From contig JASJBB010000018.1 in the NCBI GenBank assembly GCA_030066735.1, positions 1 to 43,719 on the forward strand: a DNA stretch of 43,719 nucleotides, read 5' to 3'. A program made the translations under genes and the position numbers. This document shows positions 34,473 to 43,719 of the stretch, one piece after another. The stretch is from Woeseiaceae bacterium. GTDB lineage: Bacteria > Pseudomonadota > Gammaproteobacteria > Steroidobacterales > Woeseiaceae. The notes under the pieces were generated by a model. It was not told the DNA's origin and ran no database searches. It worked only from the letters and a program-made list of their open reading frames with translations. Position 1 is the stretch's first letter. The number at the start of each line of letters is the position of its first letter.

Positions 34473-36242
34473 TTAGCGCGGCTGTGGCACCGGCGCAGCC
34501 GGTAATTCCGGGCCAGGCCGGTTCCGCGCCGGACTGAGGCCGAGTTCCTGCCCGATCAGCCGCATGGCCGCCTCGGCCTGGCTGTCGCCCCTGAACCCCT
34601 CGCCGACCACTATCCTGCGACCCGACCGGTCAACGGCGTAGACGTTGTAGTGCATCACGTGCTTGCCGCCGCCCTGCTGCTGGAAGCGGCTGTCCTTCTC
34701 GAAATGATGGAACTCGTGTTTGCCCATCTGCCGGCGCCTGACCGGAATGCCGAGCCAGCGCCGCACGGTCGTAAAACCGCCGGCGTCGCGCGCGACTTCG
34801 AGCGAGTTGAACATGCCGTAAACGGTTCCCAGCGCGACCAGCCCGCCGATGCCGCCGAAGACCGCGCCGAACAGCCGCTGCCCTTCCTCGATGACCAGGT
34901 ACGCGCCGATCGCAGCGAAGGCCCCGCCGACGACGAATCCGGCAAGATGCGACCAGAAATTCCGCAGCATCGGGTAACGCATGCTGCGGCCGCCCATGCC
35001 CGTGACGAAGCGGATGTGGTTGCGGACGGCCTTGTCGTCCCGGGCGGTCTGTTTCTCGCGGCCCCGGTCGACGGCGAGCTGCGATAGCTGGCGCGACTGC
35101 GTTGCGGTCGCGTACACCGGTATGTCGAAACTGCGGTTGAGGTCCGTGCCGTCGAGTTCGCTGGTCAGGTCGAGCCGCCACAGGTAGTAGGTATCTTCCT
35201 CGCGCAGCGAGTCGGCTTCACGAAGGCCCGCGGGAACGTCGAACCGGAACGTCAGTCGCGTGCCGCTGCCGCTCGACTCCGCGTGGGCCACGATCATGTC
35301 CTGCCACTCGGCGCGCTCGTTGCGGCTGCGGTTCTTGCCGCTGCCCGAGACGTAGCTCTTGAGATTCGTGAGCGTCAGCTGGAATTCCACGGACGCATCG
35401 AACGGCTCGTTGAGTTCGATCGTGCCGCCGACGTGGCCGCCGATCGAGCCCGGGAACGGATCGAGCGTGACGGGCGTCGGCCCGAAGCGCCGCCACTCCA
35501 GCGTGCGCCGGATGGCCCAGGCGAGCAGCCCGATACCCACCATGGGAAACAGCAGCCCGACCAGCGCGATGGTGTTCTGCTTTTCGAGGACTTCTTCGTA
35601 GAGCACGAATGGCAGGGGCGCCGACACCAGGTTCCAGACCGCCGCGAACAGCCACATGCCAATCATGGACGCCTTGGAACTCGAACGAATCGTCGCCGTC
35701 TGCCAGGCGTCGTCGAGGAGCCACGGGCTCTCGGCATAGCGCGGGTCGTCCTTGTCCTTCTCCGGCGGCATGCGCCACACATAGAACAGCAAAGCGCCAC
35801 CGAAACCGCCGAACACGATCAGGAAGATCGACTTGAAGCCCGCCAGGCCCCAGCGCATCCCGCGATCGATGACCGCCTCGGCGGGATTGTCCGGATTAAC
35901 CCACACGAGGATGCGCTCGCCGTTCGAATGCGCGCGGCTGAGCTCGGATCCGATATCCTGCTGGTAGTCGCCGATATTGTCCGCTCCGCTGCTGACGCTA
36001 ACGCGGTTCGCGACGTATGACCGGCCGGCGACCGTGTATGCGTATTCGGCGTATGCCTCGTAGGTATCCGAGTCGTCGCCACTGTGCCGCGTGTACCCGC
36101 CGCTGAGCAGCCGCGCATCGACCTGCACCCAGTCGTTCATGCGAGTGACGTCGTACACGGCGCTGCCGATCGCCCACAGCATCCAGACGCCGACGCCGAA
36201 AAACGGCAGCGCGAACAGCGTCAGGAAGATCTTGCCTTTCAT
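34473..36242 (-). CDS. DUF3592-type membrane protein
   Basis: 589 residues. Membrane segments near 5-27 and 135-158 flank a DUF3592-like region (VDARLLSGGYTR, VGRSYVANRVSVSSG pattern, VWVNPDNPAEAVID). Further helix pairs lie near 190-240 and 425-470. Between them is a beta-rich extramembrane domain, and the C-terminus is Pro-rich. Function unknown. Two helix-loop blocks suggest an internal duplication of membrane pairs. No operon partner is obvious; a REP-like palindrome separates it from the next minus-strand gene. Confidence 0.72.
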   Translation of the reverse strand: MKGKIFLTLFALPFFGVGVWMLWAIGSAVYDVTRMNDWVQVDARLLSGGYTRHSGDDSDTYEAYAEYAYTVAGRSYVANRVSVSSGADNIGDYQQDIGSELSRAHSNGERILVWVNPDNPAEAVIDRGMRWGLAGFKSIFLIVFGGFGGALLFYVWRMPPEKDKDDPRYAESPWLLDDAWQTATIRSSSKASMIGMWLFAAVWNLVSAPLPFVLYEEVLEKQNTIALVGLLFPMVGIGLLAWAIRRTLEWRRFGPTPVTLDPFPGSIGGHVGGTIELNEPFDASVEFQLTLTNLKSYVSGSGKNRSRNERAEWQDMIVAHAESSGSGTRLTFRFDVPAGLREADSLREEDTYYLWRLDLTSELDGTDLNRSFDIPVYATATQSRQLSQLAVDRGREKQTARDDKAVRNHIRFVTGMGGRSMRYPMLRNFWSHLAGFVVGGAFAAIGAYLVIEEGQRLFGAVFGGIGGLVALGTVYGMFNSLEVARDAGGFTTVRRWLGIPVRRRQMGKHEFHHFEKDSRFQQQGGGKHVMHYNVYAVDRSGRRIVVGEGFRGDSQAEAAMRLIGQELGLSPARNRPGPELPAAPVPQPR

Positions 36243-36291
36243 GCCCTGACGGTAGCAGTGCCGGTCCGAACTTGCCGTGATGAGGGTCCCA

Positions 36292-36315
36292 TCGCCCGCC
36301 GCGGCGGGCGCCTAC
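36292..36315 (-). repeat. REP-like palindrome, copy 2
   Basis: On the minus strand it reads GTAGGCGCCCGCC followed by GCGGCGGGCGA, a GC-rich hairpin (GCCCGCC/GGCGGGC). It shares the GTAGGnGCCCGCC head and GCGGGCGA tail with copy 1 (14060-14082). As in copy 1, its TAG is the stop codon of the preceding gene on its own strand. Confidence 0.6.
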
Positions 36316-37715
36316 GCCTTCTCAGCGCGCCGGCACGCGTTCTTCAGCGATATCAAAAGCTTACGGTGACTGGCCAGCAGTCTCGCGTAGGGCAATTCGC
36401 GGCGGTCGGCCTTGGCGTGCAGCAGGCGCCGCGCCAGCCGTTTGTCCGCCGCGGTCCAGTCGCCGGTGGACGCGGCGGCGACGATCGGCCCCAGTGCGCT
36501 GACCCCGTGGCGTGCGGCGGGTCCGGTGGCGGCCAGCGACTGCGTCGCGAGCAGCGACACCGTGTCGAACCAGCGCTCGTCGAAGAATTCGCTCGCCTTC
36601 GCGCCGGGCAGCGTAAGGTGCATGTCGCAGCGGGCCAGCTCGCGCAGGGTCTTCACGCTGCTGCGGTACTTGTTGTCGCCGCGCATGCGCGCCGACTCGC
36701 TGTTCGCGAGCGCCCTGACGGCTGCGTCGACGGGGCGGTAGCCGAGGCGGTAGTAAAACCAGAACGCACCGCTCCTGAGCGCCTCGGTATTGTCGCCGCC
36801 GAACTGGTAGGCATTGGCAATGAATCGCGTGCAACCCGTCAGTGCGTGGTACACGCGCATGACCTGTGTCCAGAGGAAAGCGGCCTCGCTGCGGCGGAAC
36901 TCGTCGAAGACGTTAATGCCGGTATTGACCTGCCTGAACAGGGCGCTGGCTCCGCCATAGCCGATCGGGACACCATTGGCGAGCAGCAGGTAGCCCATCG
37001 TGCATTCGAGCGGGAACCGGTGTTCCGGCAGCAGCCCGAAAACGGCGACCCGGACGCCGCAGCCGACGTCGGCCAGGTAGACCTCGGCCGGGTTCGCATA
37101 GTTGAAGTGGTAGGTCTCGCGGTAGCGCGCGGCCAGCGAGGCCATCGCGATGTCGATCAGCCGCTGGCCCTTGCGGGGTGGCAGCAGCTCGATGTCGTCA
37201 AGCGGTTCCATGATGGCGCGCTTCGGCCAGCGGGGCCTGGTGCGCATGCCGTCCTCCCGCGTCACGACCGCCGACGGCCGCAGGCGATTGCGGGCCTTTG
37301 CGAAGCGGCTCGCCGCCAATTCCCAGCGCAGCGGAATGTCGGCCGCGTCATAAAGCTGGTTCCACACCCGCTGCATGCGGCGGTGATCGAGCTGCGCCAT
37401 GAGCCAGTCGAAATCGGTGCCGGCGAAACCGGCACTGGCCATGGCGACCCACTCCTCGGTGCTCGCCCAGCCGCTGTCGAAATAGTCGGTCTCGGCCGGG
37501 TGCAACAGCTGCGCCAGGAGTTCGTCGAGCCGCGACGTGTCCTCGAATTCCCCCCAGTCGATCGTCAGTTCGCCGGGGCAGCGCCGCGCCAGCCAGCGAG
37601 CGACCGGGAACGAGAAGCTGTAGTGCACCGGGCCTGCGGAGGCATTGCGCAGCGCCGCTAGCGCCGCGCTGCAGGCGTCGGCGGACAAGGGAAAAGCGGC
37701 GTCAAACAGGGACAT
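36312..37715 (-). CDS. Hypothetical protein, weakly GNAT-like
   Basis: 467 residues from MSLFDAAFPLS (an ATG 12 bases upstream is equally possible; neither has a clear ribosome site). A longer frame to 37853 is rejected because it runs into tRNA-Leu. The middle (about 245-345) contains a strand-helix pattern, CTMGYLLLANGVPIGYGGAS and FWFYYRLGYRP, reminiscent of GNAT proteins, but I do not recognise the family. The C-terminus is helical and basic. It is predicted cytosolic and lies upstream of the DUF3592 gene on the same strand. Confidence 0.65.
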   Translation of the reverse strand: MSLFDAAFPLSADACSAALAALRNASAGPVHYSFSFPVARWLARRCPGELTIDWGEFEDTSRLDELLAQLLHPAETDYFDSGWASTEEWVAMASAGFAGTDFDWLMAQLDHRRMQRVWNQLYDAADIPLRWELAASRFAKARNRLRPSAVVTREDGMRTRPRWPKRAIMEPLDDIELLPPRKGQRLIDIAMASLAARYRETYHFNYANPAEVYLADVGCGVRVAVFGLLPEHRFPLECTMGYLLLANGVPIGYGGASALFRQVNTGINVFDEFRRSEAAFLWTQVMRVYHALTGCTRFIANAYQFGGDNTEALRSGAFWFYYRLGYRPVDAAVRALANSESARMRGDNKYRSSVKTLRELARCDMHLTLPGAKASEFFDERWFDTVSLLATQSLAATGPAARHGVSALGPIVAAASTGDWTAADKRLARRLLHAKADRRELPYARLLASHRKLLISLKNACRRAEKA

Positions 37716-37782
37716 GGAGATAACCATGCGAAACAGCGGGGGCCGGCCACAATAGGTAGATGCCGTTGTCCGCAACACCCGG

Positions 37783-37788
37783 TATAAT
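37783..37788 (+). promoter_or_regulatory. -10 element for tRNA-Leu
   Basis: A perfect TATAAT 13 bases before the tRNA 5' end puts the start of transcription near 37795. The -35 region is poor (ATGCCG with a 17-base spacer), so the promoter is assigned by its -10 alone. Confidence 0.5.
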
Positions 37789-37800
37789 TTCCGGCTGGCA

Positions 37801-37886
<86 letters not shown>

Positions 37887-37931
37887 AGCCCAACATTGTA
37901 ACTAGCCGAAATTAATAGACTAAATACAAAA

Positions 37932-37954
37932 CGGGCGGCCTCCGGGGTCGCCCG
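37932..37954 (+). other. Stable hairpin in the tig leader
   Basis: CGGGCGGCC, loop TCCGG, GGTCGCCCG: a 9-base-pair stem 22 bases before the trigger-factor ATG. No T-tract follows, so it is more likely a processing or leader structure than a terminator. A possible promoter (TTGTAA at 37896, CTAAAT at 37920, 18-base spacer) would start transcription near the hairpin base. Confidence 0.5.
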
Positions 37955-37976
37955 ATGATCGTTAGAGGGAAGAAAC

Positions 37977-39266
37977 ATGCAGGTGACTGTCGAGTCGACC
38001 GGGACACTGGAGCGGCGCATGCGCGTCGAGCTGCCGGCCGAGCGTATCGAGCAGGAGGTCGCGTCCCGGCTCAAATCCGTGGGCCGCACGGCCAAGCTCA
38101 AGGGCTTTCGGCCGGGCAAGGTGCCGGCGAAAGTGGTCAAACAGCGCTACGGCAAGCAGATTCGCGAGGAAGTGCTCTCGGAGCTCATGCAGAAGAGCTA
38201 TACGGATGCCGTGATGCAGGAGAATCTGAACCCTGCCGGCGGTCCGCGCATCGAGACCGAGGACACCAAAGACGACACTCACTTCGCCTACGTGGCCACG
38301 TTCGAAATCATGCCGCAGATCGAACTCAAGGACCTGGACAAGATCAAGGTCGAGGTGCCGGACGTGACAATCGGCGACACCGACATGGACGAAATGATCC
38401 TGCGCCTGCGCCGGCAGAAGGCTACCTGGGAAGAAGTCGATCGCAAGAGCGCGGATGGCGACAAGGTCACCTGCGACTTCAAGGGCACGCTCAAGGGCGA
38501 GGAATTCGAAGGCGGCACGGGTACCGACGTGCCGGTGATCCTGGGCCAGGGCCAGATGCTGCCGGATTTCGAAAAGGGACTGACGGGTGTCAAGGCCGGC
38601 GACGAAAAGACCATCAAGGTCAAGTTCCCGAAGGACTACCCGGCCGAGGATCTGGCCGGCCAGAAAGTCGAATTCGCGACGACCGTGCGCCGCGTCGACC
38701 AGGAAATCCTGCCGCCCGTCGACGACGAGCTGGCGGCGATGTTCGACGTCAAGGAGGGGGGCCTCGAGCAATTCATGAACGATGTTCGAGCGAACATGGA
38801 GCGCGAGGCCGAAGAGAAGATCAAATCCGACGTGCGCGAACAGATCATGGCCGAGCTGCTCGACAAGAACCCGCTGGAAGTGCCGCAGACGCTCAAACAC
38901 CAGGAGGCCCACTCGATGCAGCATGAGGCGATGCAACGCATGGGCATCGAGGATCACGACCAGGCGCCGCCGATCGGCAATTTCGAGGACATGGCCGAGC
39001 AGCGCGTGCGCCTGAGCCTGCTGGTCAGCCAGCTTATCTCGGACCAGAAGCTCACGGCTGATGACGCGAAAGTCCGGGAACATGTCGAGAAGTTGTGCGC
39101 GAGCTACGACAACTCGGAAGACATGGTCAACCTGTACCTGGGCAATCCGCAGATCGTGCAGCAGATCCAGCCCGTGGTGCTGGAGCAGCAGGCCTTCGAC
39201 TGGCTGCTTGAAAACGGCACAAGCCGCACAAAGAAGGTAGCATTCACCGACTACATGAATCCGTAA
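37977..39266 (+). CDS. tig: Trigger factor
   Basis: Ribosome-bound chaperone and peptidyl-prolyl isomerase. 429 residues: N-terminal ribosome-binding domain with the signature [12 protein letters not shown] (residues about 43-54), a central FKBP-like PPIase domain (about 150-240; [17 protein letters not shown]), and a C-terminal helical chaperone domain. AGAGGGA ribosome site. It leads the quality-control block, 10 bases before clpP. Confidence 0.96.
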   Translation: MQVTVESTGTLERRMRVELPAERIEQEVASRLKSVGRTAKLKGFRPGKVPAKVVKQRYGKQIREEVLSELMQKSYTDAVMQENLNPAGGPRIETEDTKDDTHFAYVATFEIMPQIELKDLDKIKVEVPDVTIGDTDMDEMILRLRRQKATWEEVDRKSADGDKVTCDFKGTLKGEEFEGGTGTDVPVILGQGQMLPDFEKGLTGVKAGDEKTIKVKFPKDYPAEDLAGQKVEFATTVRRVDQEILPPVDDELAAMFDVKEGGLEQFMNDVRANMEREAEEKIKSDVREQIMAELLDKNPLEVPQTLKHQEAHSMQHEAMQRMGIEDHDQAPPIGNFEDMAEQRVRLSLLVSQLISDQKLTADDAKVREHVEKLCASYDNSEDMVNLYLGNPQIVQQIQPVVLEQQAFDWLLENGTSRTKKVAFTDYMNP

Positions 39267-39276
39267 AGGAATACCG

Positions 39277-39894
39277 ATGAGCGAGACAGCACTGAACCTG
39301 GTCCCGATGGTCGTCGAACAGACGGCACGGGGAGAGCGCGCCTACGACATCTACTCGAGGCTGTTGAAAGACCGCCTGGTTTTCGTCGTCGGCCCGGTCG
39401 AGGACCACATGGCCAACCTGATCGTTGCCCAGCTCCTGTTCTTGGAGTCGGAGAATGCGGACAAGGACATCCACCTGTACATCAACTCGCCGGGCGGCAT
39501 CGTAACCGCGGGCCTGTCGATCTACGACACGATGCAGTTCATCAACTGCGACGTATCGACCATCTGCGTCGGGCAGGCGGCCAGCATGGGCGCGCTGCTG
39601 CTGGCGGGCGGCACCAAGGGCAAGCGGTTCGCCCTGCCGCACTCGCGCATCATGGTTCACCAGCCGAGCGCCGGCTACCAGGGTCAGGCGACCGACATCA
39701 GCATCCATGCCAGGGAGACGCTCGAACTCAAGGCGCGCCTCAACGAAATCATGGCGAAACACACTGGGCAGCCGGTCGACGTCATCGAGTCGGACCTCGA
39801 ACGCGACAACTTCAAGAGCGCAAAAGACGCTCAGGATTACGGCATCATTGACCACGTATTGGTCGAGCGCAAGGAAATGGGCGACGACGGCTGA
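39277..39894 (+). CDS. clpP: ClpP, ATP-dependent Clp protease proteolytic subunit
   Basis: Serine protease that forms the chamber degraded into by ClpX or ClpA. 205 residues with the N-terminal handle ([20 protein letters not shown]), catalytic Ser in [11 protein letters not shown], and His in [19 protein letters not shown] ribosome site 6 bases before the ATG. Followed by a strong terminator before clpX. Confidence 0.97.
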   Translation: MSETALNLVPMVVEQTARGERAYDIYSRLLKDRLVFVVGPVEDHMANLIVAQLLFLESENADKDIHLYINSPGGIVTAGLSIYDTMQFINCDVSTICVGQAASMGALLLAGGTKGKRFALPHSRIMVHQPSAGYQGQATDISIHARETLELKARLNEIMAKHTGQPVDVIESDLERDNFKSAKDAQDYGIIDHVLVERKEMGDDG

Positions 39895-39956
39895 CGCTGA
39901 CCGCTTTAATATCAGTCACTTAGCACCAGTCCCTCGCGCTTATGGGACAGGGTCCT

Positions 39957-39985
39957 TTGCACCGAAAAATGCCCCGTGTTATATA
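39957..39985 (+). promoter_or_regulatory. sigma-70 promoter for clpX
   Basis: TTGCAC (39957-39962), 17 bases, TATATA (39980-39985). Transcription would begin near 39992, inside the left arm of the clpP terminator hairpin, so clpX transcripts would not form the full hairpin. Confidence 0.6.
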
Positions 39986-39988
39986 CAC

Positions 39989-40013
39989 AATCAGCCGTAA
40001 CAGGCTGATTTTT
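39989..40013 (+). terminator. Rho-independent terminator after clpP
   Basis: AATCAGCC, 6-base loop, GGCTGATT, then TTT: a perfect 8-base-pair stem with a short T-tract, 95 bases after the clpP stop and 22 bases before the clpX ATG. Confidence 0.75.
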
Positions 40014-40035
40014 AGTTACGAAAGGCACCAACCGT

Positions 40036-41355
40036 ATGAGCGACGAAACCCGCGGCAAGAACGAGGATGGCAAGCTCCTCTATTGTTCTTTTTGCGGCAA
40101 AAGCCAGCATGAAGTTCGCAAGCTGATTGCGGGCCCCTCCGTATTTATTTGCGACGAGTGCGTCGAGCTTTGCAACGACATCATTCGCGAAGAGCTGGAG
40201 GACACGGGCGAAGCGGGGCAGGACAAGCTGCCCAAGCCCATGGAAATCAAGGAAATCCTTGACGAGTACGTCATCGGCCAGCAGCGCGCCAAGAAGGTCC
40301 TGTCGGTAGCGGTCTACAACCACTACAAGCGCCTGCACGATCGGATCGATGACCGCAACAAGGACGACATCGAACTCGCCAAGAGCAACATCCTGCTGAT
40401 CGGCCCCACGGGCTGCGGCAAGACGCTGCTGGCCGAGACGCTGGCGCGGCTCCTGAACGTTCCGTTCACCATCGCCGATGCGACCACCCTCACCGAGGCG
40501 GGTTATGTTGGCGAGGACGTCGAGAACATCATCCAGAAGCTGCTGCAGAAGTGCGATTACGACGTCGACAAGGCGCAGACAGGTATTGTCTACATCGACG
40601 AAATCGACAAGATTTCCCGCAAGTCCGACAACCCGTCGATCACGCGCGACGTGTCGGGTGAGGGCGTCCAGCAGGCGCTGCTGAAGCTCATTGAAGGCAC
40701 TATCGCGTCGGTACCTCCCCAGGGAGGGCGCAAGCATCCGCAGCAGGAGTTCCTGCAGGTGGACACCGGCAATATCCTGTTTATCTGCGGCGGCGCCTTC
40801 GCGGGTCTCGACAAGATCATCCTGAATCGTTCGTCCAAGAGCGGCATCGGCTTCGTCGCCGAGGTCAAGACCGAAGAGAATGAGCAGTCTATCGGCGAGC
40901 TTCTGCACGAAGTCGAGCCGGAGGACCTGATCCGCTATGGACTCATTCCCGAATTTGTTGGCCGTTTGCCGGTCGTGGCAACACTCGAGGAACTTGACGA
41001 GGAAGCGCTCGTCCAAATCCTCCTGGAGCCGAAGAACGCGCTAACGAAGCAATACCGCAAGCTGTTCGAAATGGAAGGTGTGGAACTCGAGTTCCGCGAC
41101 GACGCACTCGCTGCAGTGGCGCAACGCGCCATGGAGAGGAAGACGGGTGCTCGTGGCCTTCGCACGATCCTAGAGAATGTGCTGCTCGACACGATGTACG
41201 ATTTGCCGTCATCGACGAGCGCAAAGAAAGTGGTCGTTGACGAAGCCGTCGTCACGGGCGAGAACAAGCCTTACGTCATTCACGAGTCGGACGATTCGTC
41301 GACCGCGAAGGTCGAACAGCAGCCGCCGAGACCCACGGGGTCCGACGGCGCCTAG
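40036..41355 (+). CDS. clpX: ClpX, AAA+ unfoldase subunit
   Basis: Recognises, unfolds and feeds substrates to ClpP. 439 residues with the N-terminal zinc-binding domain (CSFCGKS and CDECVELC), Walker A GPTGCGKT, Walker [11 protein letters not shown], and the sensor and arginine-finger regions of the ClpX family. The 3' end carries a variable Pro/Gln tail. Own promoter upstream. Confidence 0.97.
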   Translation: MSDETRGKNEDGKLLYCSFCGKSQHEVRKLIAGPSVFICDECVELCNDIIREELEDTGEAGQDKLPKPMEIKEILDEYVIGQQRAKKVLSVAVYNHYKRLHDRIDDRNKDDIELAKSNILLIGPTGCGKTLLAETLARLLNVPFTIADATTLTEAGYVGEDVENIIQKLLQKCDYDVDKAQTGIVYIDEIDKISRKSDNPSITRDVSGEGVQQALLKLIEGTIASVPPQGGRKHPQQEFLQVDTGNILFICGGAFAGLDKIILNRSSKSGIGFVAEVKTEENEQSIGELLHEVEPEDLIRYGLIPEFVGRLPVVATLEELDEEALVQILLEPKNALTKQYRKLFEMEGVELEFRDDALAAVAQRAMERKTGARGLRTILENVLLDTMYDLPSSTSAKKVVVDEAVVTGENKPYVIHESDDSSTAKVEQQPPRPTGSDGA

Positions 41356-41374
41356 ACACTTTAGCGTTACCCGG

Positions 41375-41402
41375 CTTGAAATAGTCGCCTGCGGACGCAT
41401 GT
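41375..41402 (+). promoter_or_regulatory. sigma-32 (heat-shock) promoter for lon
   Basis: CTTGAAA (41375-41381) is an exact sigma-32 -35 element. After the ideal 13-base spacer, ACGCATGT (41395-41402) matches five of the seven defined positions of CCCCATnT. It lies 33 bases before the lon GTG. Confidence 0.65.
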
Positions 41403-41434
41403 CCGTTGGCAGTGTATGTATGAGGTAAATACTG

Positions 41435-43719
41435 GTGTCTGAAGACGATCTGGTAACAGAACTCCAACTCGAAGACGACTCGCACGGCGTTCCTGTATTG
41501 CCGTTGCGCGACGTGGTCGTGTATCCCCACATGGTCATCCCGCTGTTCGTCGGCCGCGACAAATCGATCGTGGCGCTCGACAAGGCGATGAACTCGGGCA
41601 AGCGCATCCTGCTCGTGGCCCAGAAGACCGCCGACATGGACGATCCGCAGCCGTCCGATCTCTATGAAGTCGGCACGCTCGCGACGATCCTGCAGCTGCT
41701 GAAGCTCCCCGACGGCACGGTCAAGGTGCTCGTCGAGGGCTCGGAGCGCGCGCTGATCGACCGCTTCAACGTGGGCGACCATTTCTCGGCCGAGATCTCC
41801 ACGCTGGCCGAAGAAGACCGCCATGACGAGCGCGAGATCGACGTGCTGGTGCGCTCGATCATTGCCCAGTTCGAGCAATACGTGAAGCTGAACAAGAAAG
41901 TGCCGCCCGAGATCCTGACGTCGCTGTCGGGTATCGACGAGCCGGGCCGCCTGGCCGACACCGTGGCCGCCCACATGGCGCTCAAGCTGTCCGAAAAGCA
42001 GCGCATCCTCGAAATCCAGGACGTGAAAACCCGCCTGGAGCAGATCCTCGGCATCATCGAGGGCGAGATCGACGTGCTGCACATCGAAAAACGCATCCGC
42101 GGCCGCGTCAAGCAGCAGATGGAGAAGAGCCAGCGCGAGTACTACCTGAACGAGCAGATGAAGGCCATTCAGAAAGAACTCGGCGAGATGGAGGACGCGC
42201 CCAACGAGCTGGCCGACCTCGAGAACAAGATCGAAAAGGCAGGCATGACCAAGGAGGCCAAAGAGAAGGCAACCTCCGAGCTCAACAAGCTCAAACTCAT
42301 GTCGCCGATGTCGGCCGAAGCCACGGTCGTACGAAACTACATCGACTGGCTGCTGAAGGCCCCCTGGAAGAAGCGCAGCAAGGTCCTCAAAGACCTGCAG
42401 AAAGCCGAGGAGGTGCTCGAGGCCGATCACTACGGGCTCGAGAAGGTCAAGGAACGCATCCTCGAGTACCTGGCGGTGCAGCAGCGCGTCAAGCAGCTGA
42501 AAGGCCCGATCCTGTGCCTCGTCGGGCCGCCGGGCGTCGGCAAGACCTCGCTGGGCCAGAGCATCGCGCGCGCCACGAACCGCAAGTTCGTCCGCATGAG
42601 CCTCGGCGGCGTCCGCGACGAGGCCGAGATTCGCGGCCATCGCCGCACGTACATCGGCTCGATGCCGGGCAAGATCATCCAGAACCTGGGCAAGACCGGG
42701 GTTCGCAATCCGCTGTTCCTGCTCGACGAGGTCGACAAGATGGCCATGGACTTCCGCGGTGATCCGTCGTCGGCGCTGCTCGAGGTCCTCGACCCGGAAC
42801 AGAACTCGACGTTCCAGGACCACTACCTCGAGGTCGATTTCGACCTGTCGGACGTCATGTTCGTGTGCACGGCCAACAGCCTGAACATCCCGGCGCCGCT
42901 GCTCGATCGCATGGAGGTGATTCGCATCCCGGGTTACACCGAGGACGAGAAGCTCAACATTGCCTTGCGCTACCTGATTCCGAAGCAGATGAAGGAAAAC
43001 GGTCTCAAGGAACACGAGCTGCACATTTCCAAGAGCGCCGTGCTCGACATCATCCAGCACTACACGCGGGAGTCGGGCGTTCGCAACCTCGAGCGCGAGA
43101 TTTCCAAGATCTGCCGCAAGGTCGTCAAGTCACTGCTCCTGAAGCCGCGCGATACGCGCGTCTCGATCACGCCGAAGAGCATGGAAAAGTACCTGGGCGT
43201 GCGTCGTTTCCGCTACGGCAAGGCCGAGGACAAGGACCAGGTAGGCCAGGTTACGGGCCTTGCCTGGACCGAGGTTGGCGGCGAGCTGTTGACCATTGAG
43301 GCAGCCGTTGTTCCGGGTAAGGGCAAGCACTCCTACACGGGCCAGCTGGGCGAAGTCATGACCGAGTCAATCCAGGCAGCGATGACCGTCGTGCGCTCCC
43401 GCGCCGGCGTTCTCGGGGTCAAGGAGGACTTCCACCAGACCGTGGATGTGCACATTCACGTGCCTGAAGGGGCCACGCCGAAGGACGGACCGTCTGCGGG
43501 AGTTGGCATGTGTACCGCACTGGTGTCGGCATTAACCGACATCCCCGTAAAGAGCGATGTCGCGATGACCGGCGAGATCACGCTGCGCGGCGAAGTACTG
43601 CCCATTGGCGGCCTCAAGGAGAAGCTCCTGGCGGCCCATCGGGGCGGTATTACGACCGTGTTGATACCCCACGAGAACAAGAAGGACCTGGCGGAAATTC
43701 CGAAGAACATCAAGGACAA
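41435..43719 (+). CDS. lon: Lon ATP-dependent protease (3' partial)
   Basis: Homohexameric AAA+ serine protease degrading misfolded and regulatory proteins. The GTG start follows a GAGG ribosome site and opens [11 protein letters not shown], then the N-terminal domain ([20 protein letters not shown]). Walker [10 protein letters not shown], Walker [11 protein letters not shown], catalytic Ser in DGPSAGVGM and Lys in [10 protein letters not shown] are all present. The frame is open to the window end; about 761 of some 800 residues are seen, so only the C-terminal tail is missing. Confidence 0.96.
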   Translation, partial: MSEDDLVTELQLEDDSHGVPVLPLRDVVVYPHMVIPLFVGRDKSIVALDKAMNSGKRILLVAQKTADMDDPQPSDLYEVGTLATILQLLKLPDGTVKVLVEGSERALIDRFNVGDHFSAEISTLAEEDRHDEREIDVLVRSIIAQFEQYVKLNKKVPPEILTSLSGIDEPGRLADTVAAHMALKLSEKQRILEIQDVKTRLEQILGIIEGEIDVLHIEKRIRGRVKQQMEKSQREYYLNEQMKAIQKELGEMEDAPNELADLENKIEKAGMTKEAKEKATSELNKLKLMSPMSAEATVVRNYIDWLLKAPWKKRSKVLKDLQKAEEVLEADHYGLEKVKERILEYLAVQQRVKQLKGPILCLVGPPGVGKTSLGQSIARATNRKFVRMSLGGVRDEAEIRGHRRTYIGSMPGKIIQNLGKTGVRNPLFLLDEVDKMAMDFRGDPSSALLEVLDPEQNSTFQDHYLEVDFDLSDVMFVCTANSLNIPAPLLDRMEVIRIPGYTEDEKLNIALRYLIPKQMKENGLKEHELHISKSAVLDIIQHYTRESGVRNLEREISKICRKVVKSLLLKPRDTRVSITPKSMEKYLGVRRFRYGKAEDKDQVGQVTGLAWTEVGGELLTIEAAVVPGKGKHSYTGQLGEVMTESIQAAMTVVRSRAGVLGVKEDFHQTVDVHIHVPEGATPKDGPSAGVGMCTALVSALTDIPVKSDVAMTGEITLRGEVLPIGGLKEKLLAAHRGGITTVLIPHENKKDLAEIPKNIKD

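Noticed and set aside
37932-37954. Hairpin as the terminator of tRNA-Leu
   Set aside because: No T-tract follows, and a plausible tig promoter starts transcription at its base.

Overview
This window looks like chromosome from a GC-rich gammaproteobacterium. The evidence is its gene order: prmB-aroC, asd-fimV-truA-accD-folC-dedD-cvpA-purF, and tRNA-Leu-tig-clpP-clpX-lon are gammaproteobacterial arrangements, and MiaE, LpxH and FimV fit a Gram-negative cell. The species cannot be named from the sequence; a marine, Woeseia- or Chromatiales-like lineage is a guess. No rRNA, insertion sequence, integrase or CRISPR array was seen.

Layout. (1) 1-14063: a tightly packed plus-strand housekeeping block (glutamine methyltransferase, chorismate synthase, aspartate-semialdehyde dehydrogenase, FimV, TruA, AccD, FolC, DedD, CvpA, PurF, a protein kinase with a degenerate receiver, MiaE), closed by a minus-strand ppiA-lpxH pair. 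The trp genes often found between truA and accD are absent. (2) 15587-18186: a tRNA-rich stretch with tRNA-Pro(UGG), a tRNA-Arg(UCU) split by a 220-nt group I intron, tRNA-His(GUG) and tRNA-Lys(CUU), interleaved with a lipoprotein hydrolase and a small secreted NTF2-like protein. (3) 18311-34347: an accessory region whose core, 20750-32295, is a nonribosomal peptide cluster, flanked by a HupE/UreJ-like membrane protein and a TonB-dependent receptor. (4) 34473-37715: two poorly characterised genes. (5) 37802-43719: tRNA-Leu(UAG) and the protein quality-control block tig-clpP-clpX-lon, with lon cut by the window end.

The peptide cluster is the most novel part. A free adenylation enzyme, a PltE-like acyl-CoA-dehydrogenase-fold enzyme and a free carrier protein look like the proline-to-pyrrole-2-carboxyl starter machinery. 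Module 1 is C-A-PCP, with an active-site code I read as asparagine-type. Its A domain is interrupted by a roughly 340-residue cysteine-rich PP-loop ATPase domain resembling TtcA-type tRNA thiolases and WbpG-type sugar amidotransferases. Module 2 is split inside its A domain: C plus the A core on the plus strand, and the A C-terminal subdomain plus PCP plus thioesterase on the opposite strand, convergent. The two halves break at the same structural point where module 1 carries its insertion, and both broken ends carry similar amphipathic helices. The simplest product model is pyrrole-2-carbonyl-Asn-X with an ATP-dependent sulfur- or nitrogen-type modification. The flanking TonB receptor and HupE-like protein make a metal-related role possible but unproven.
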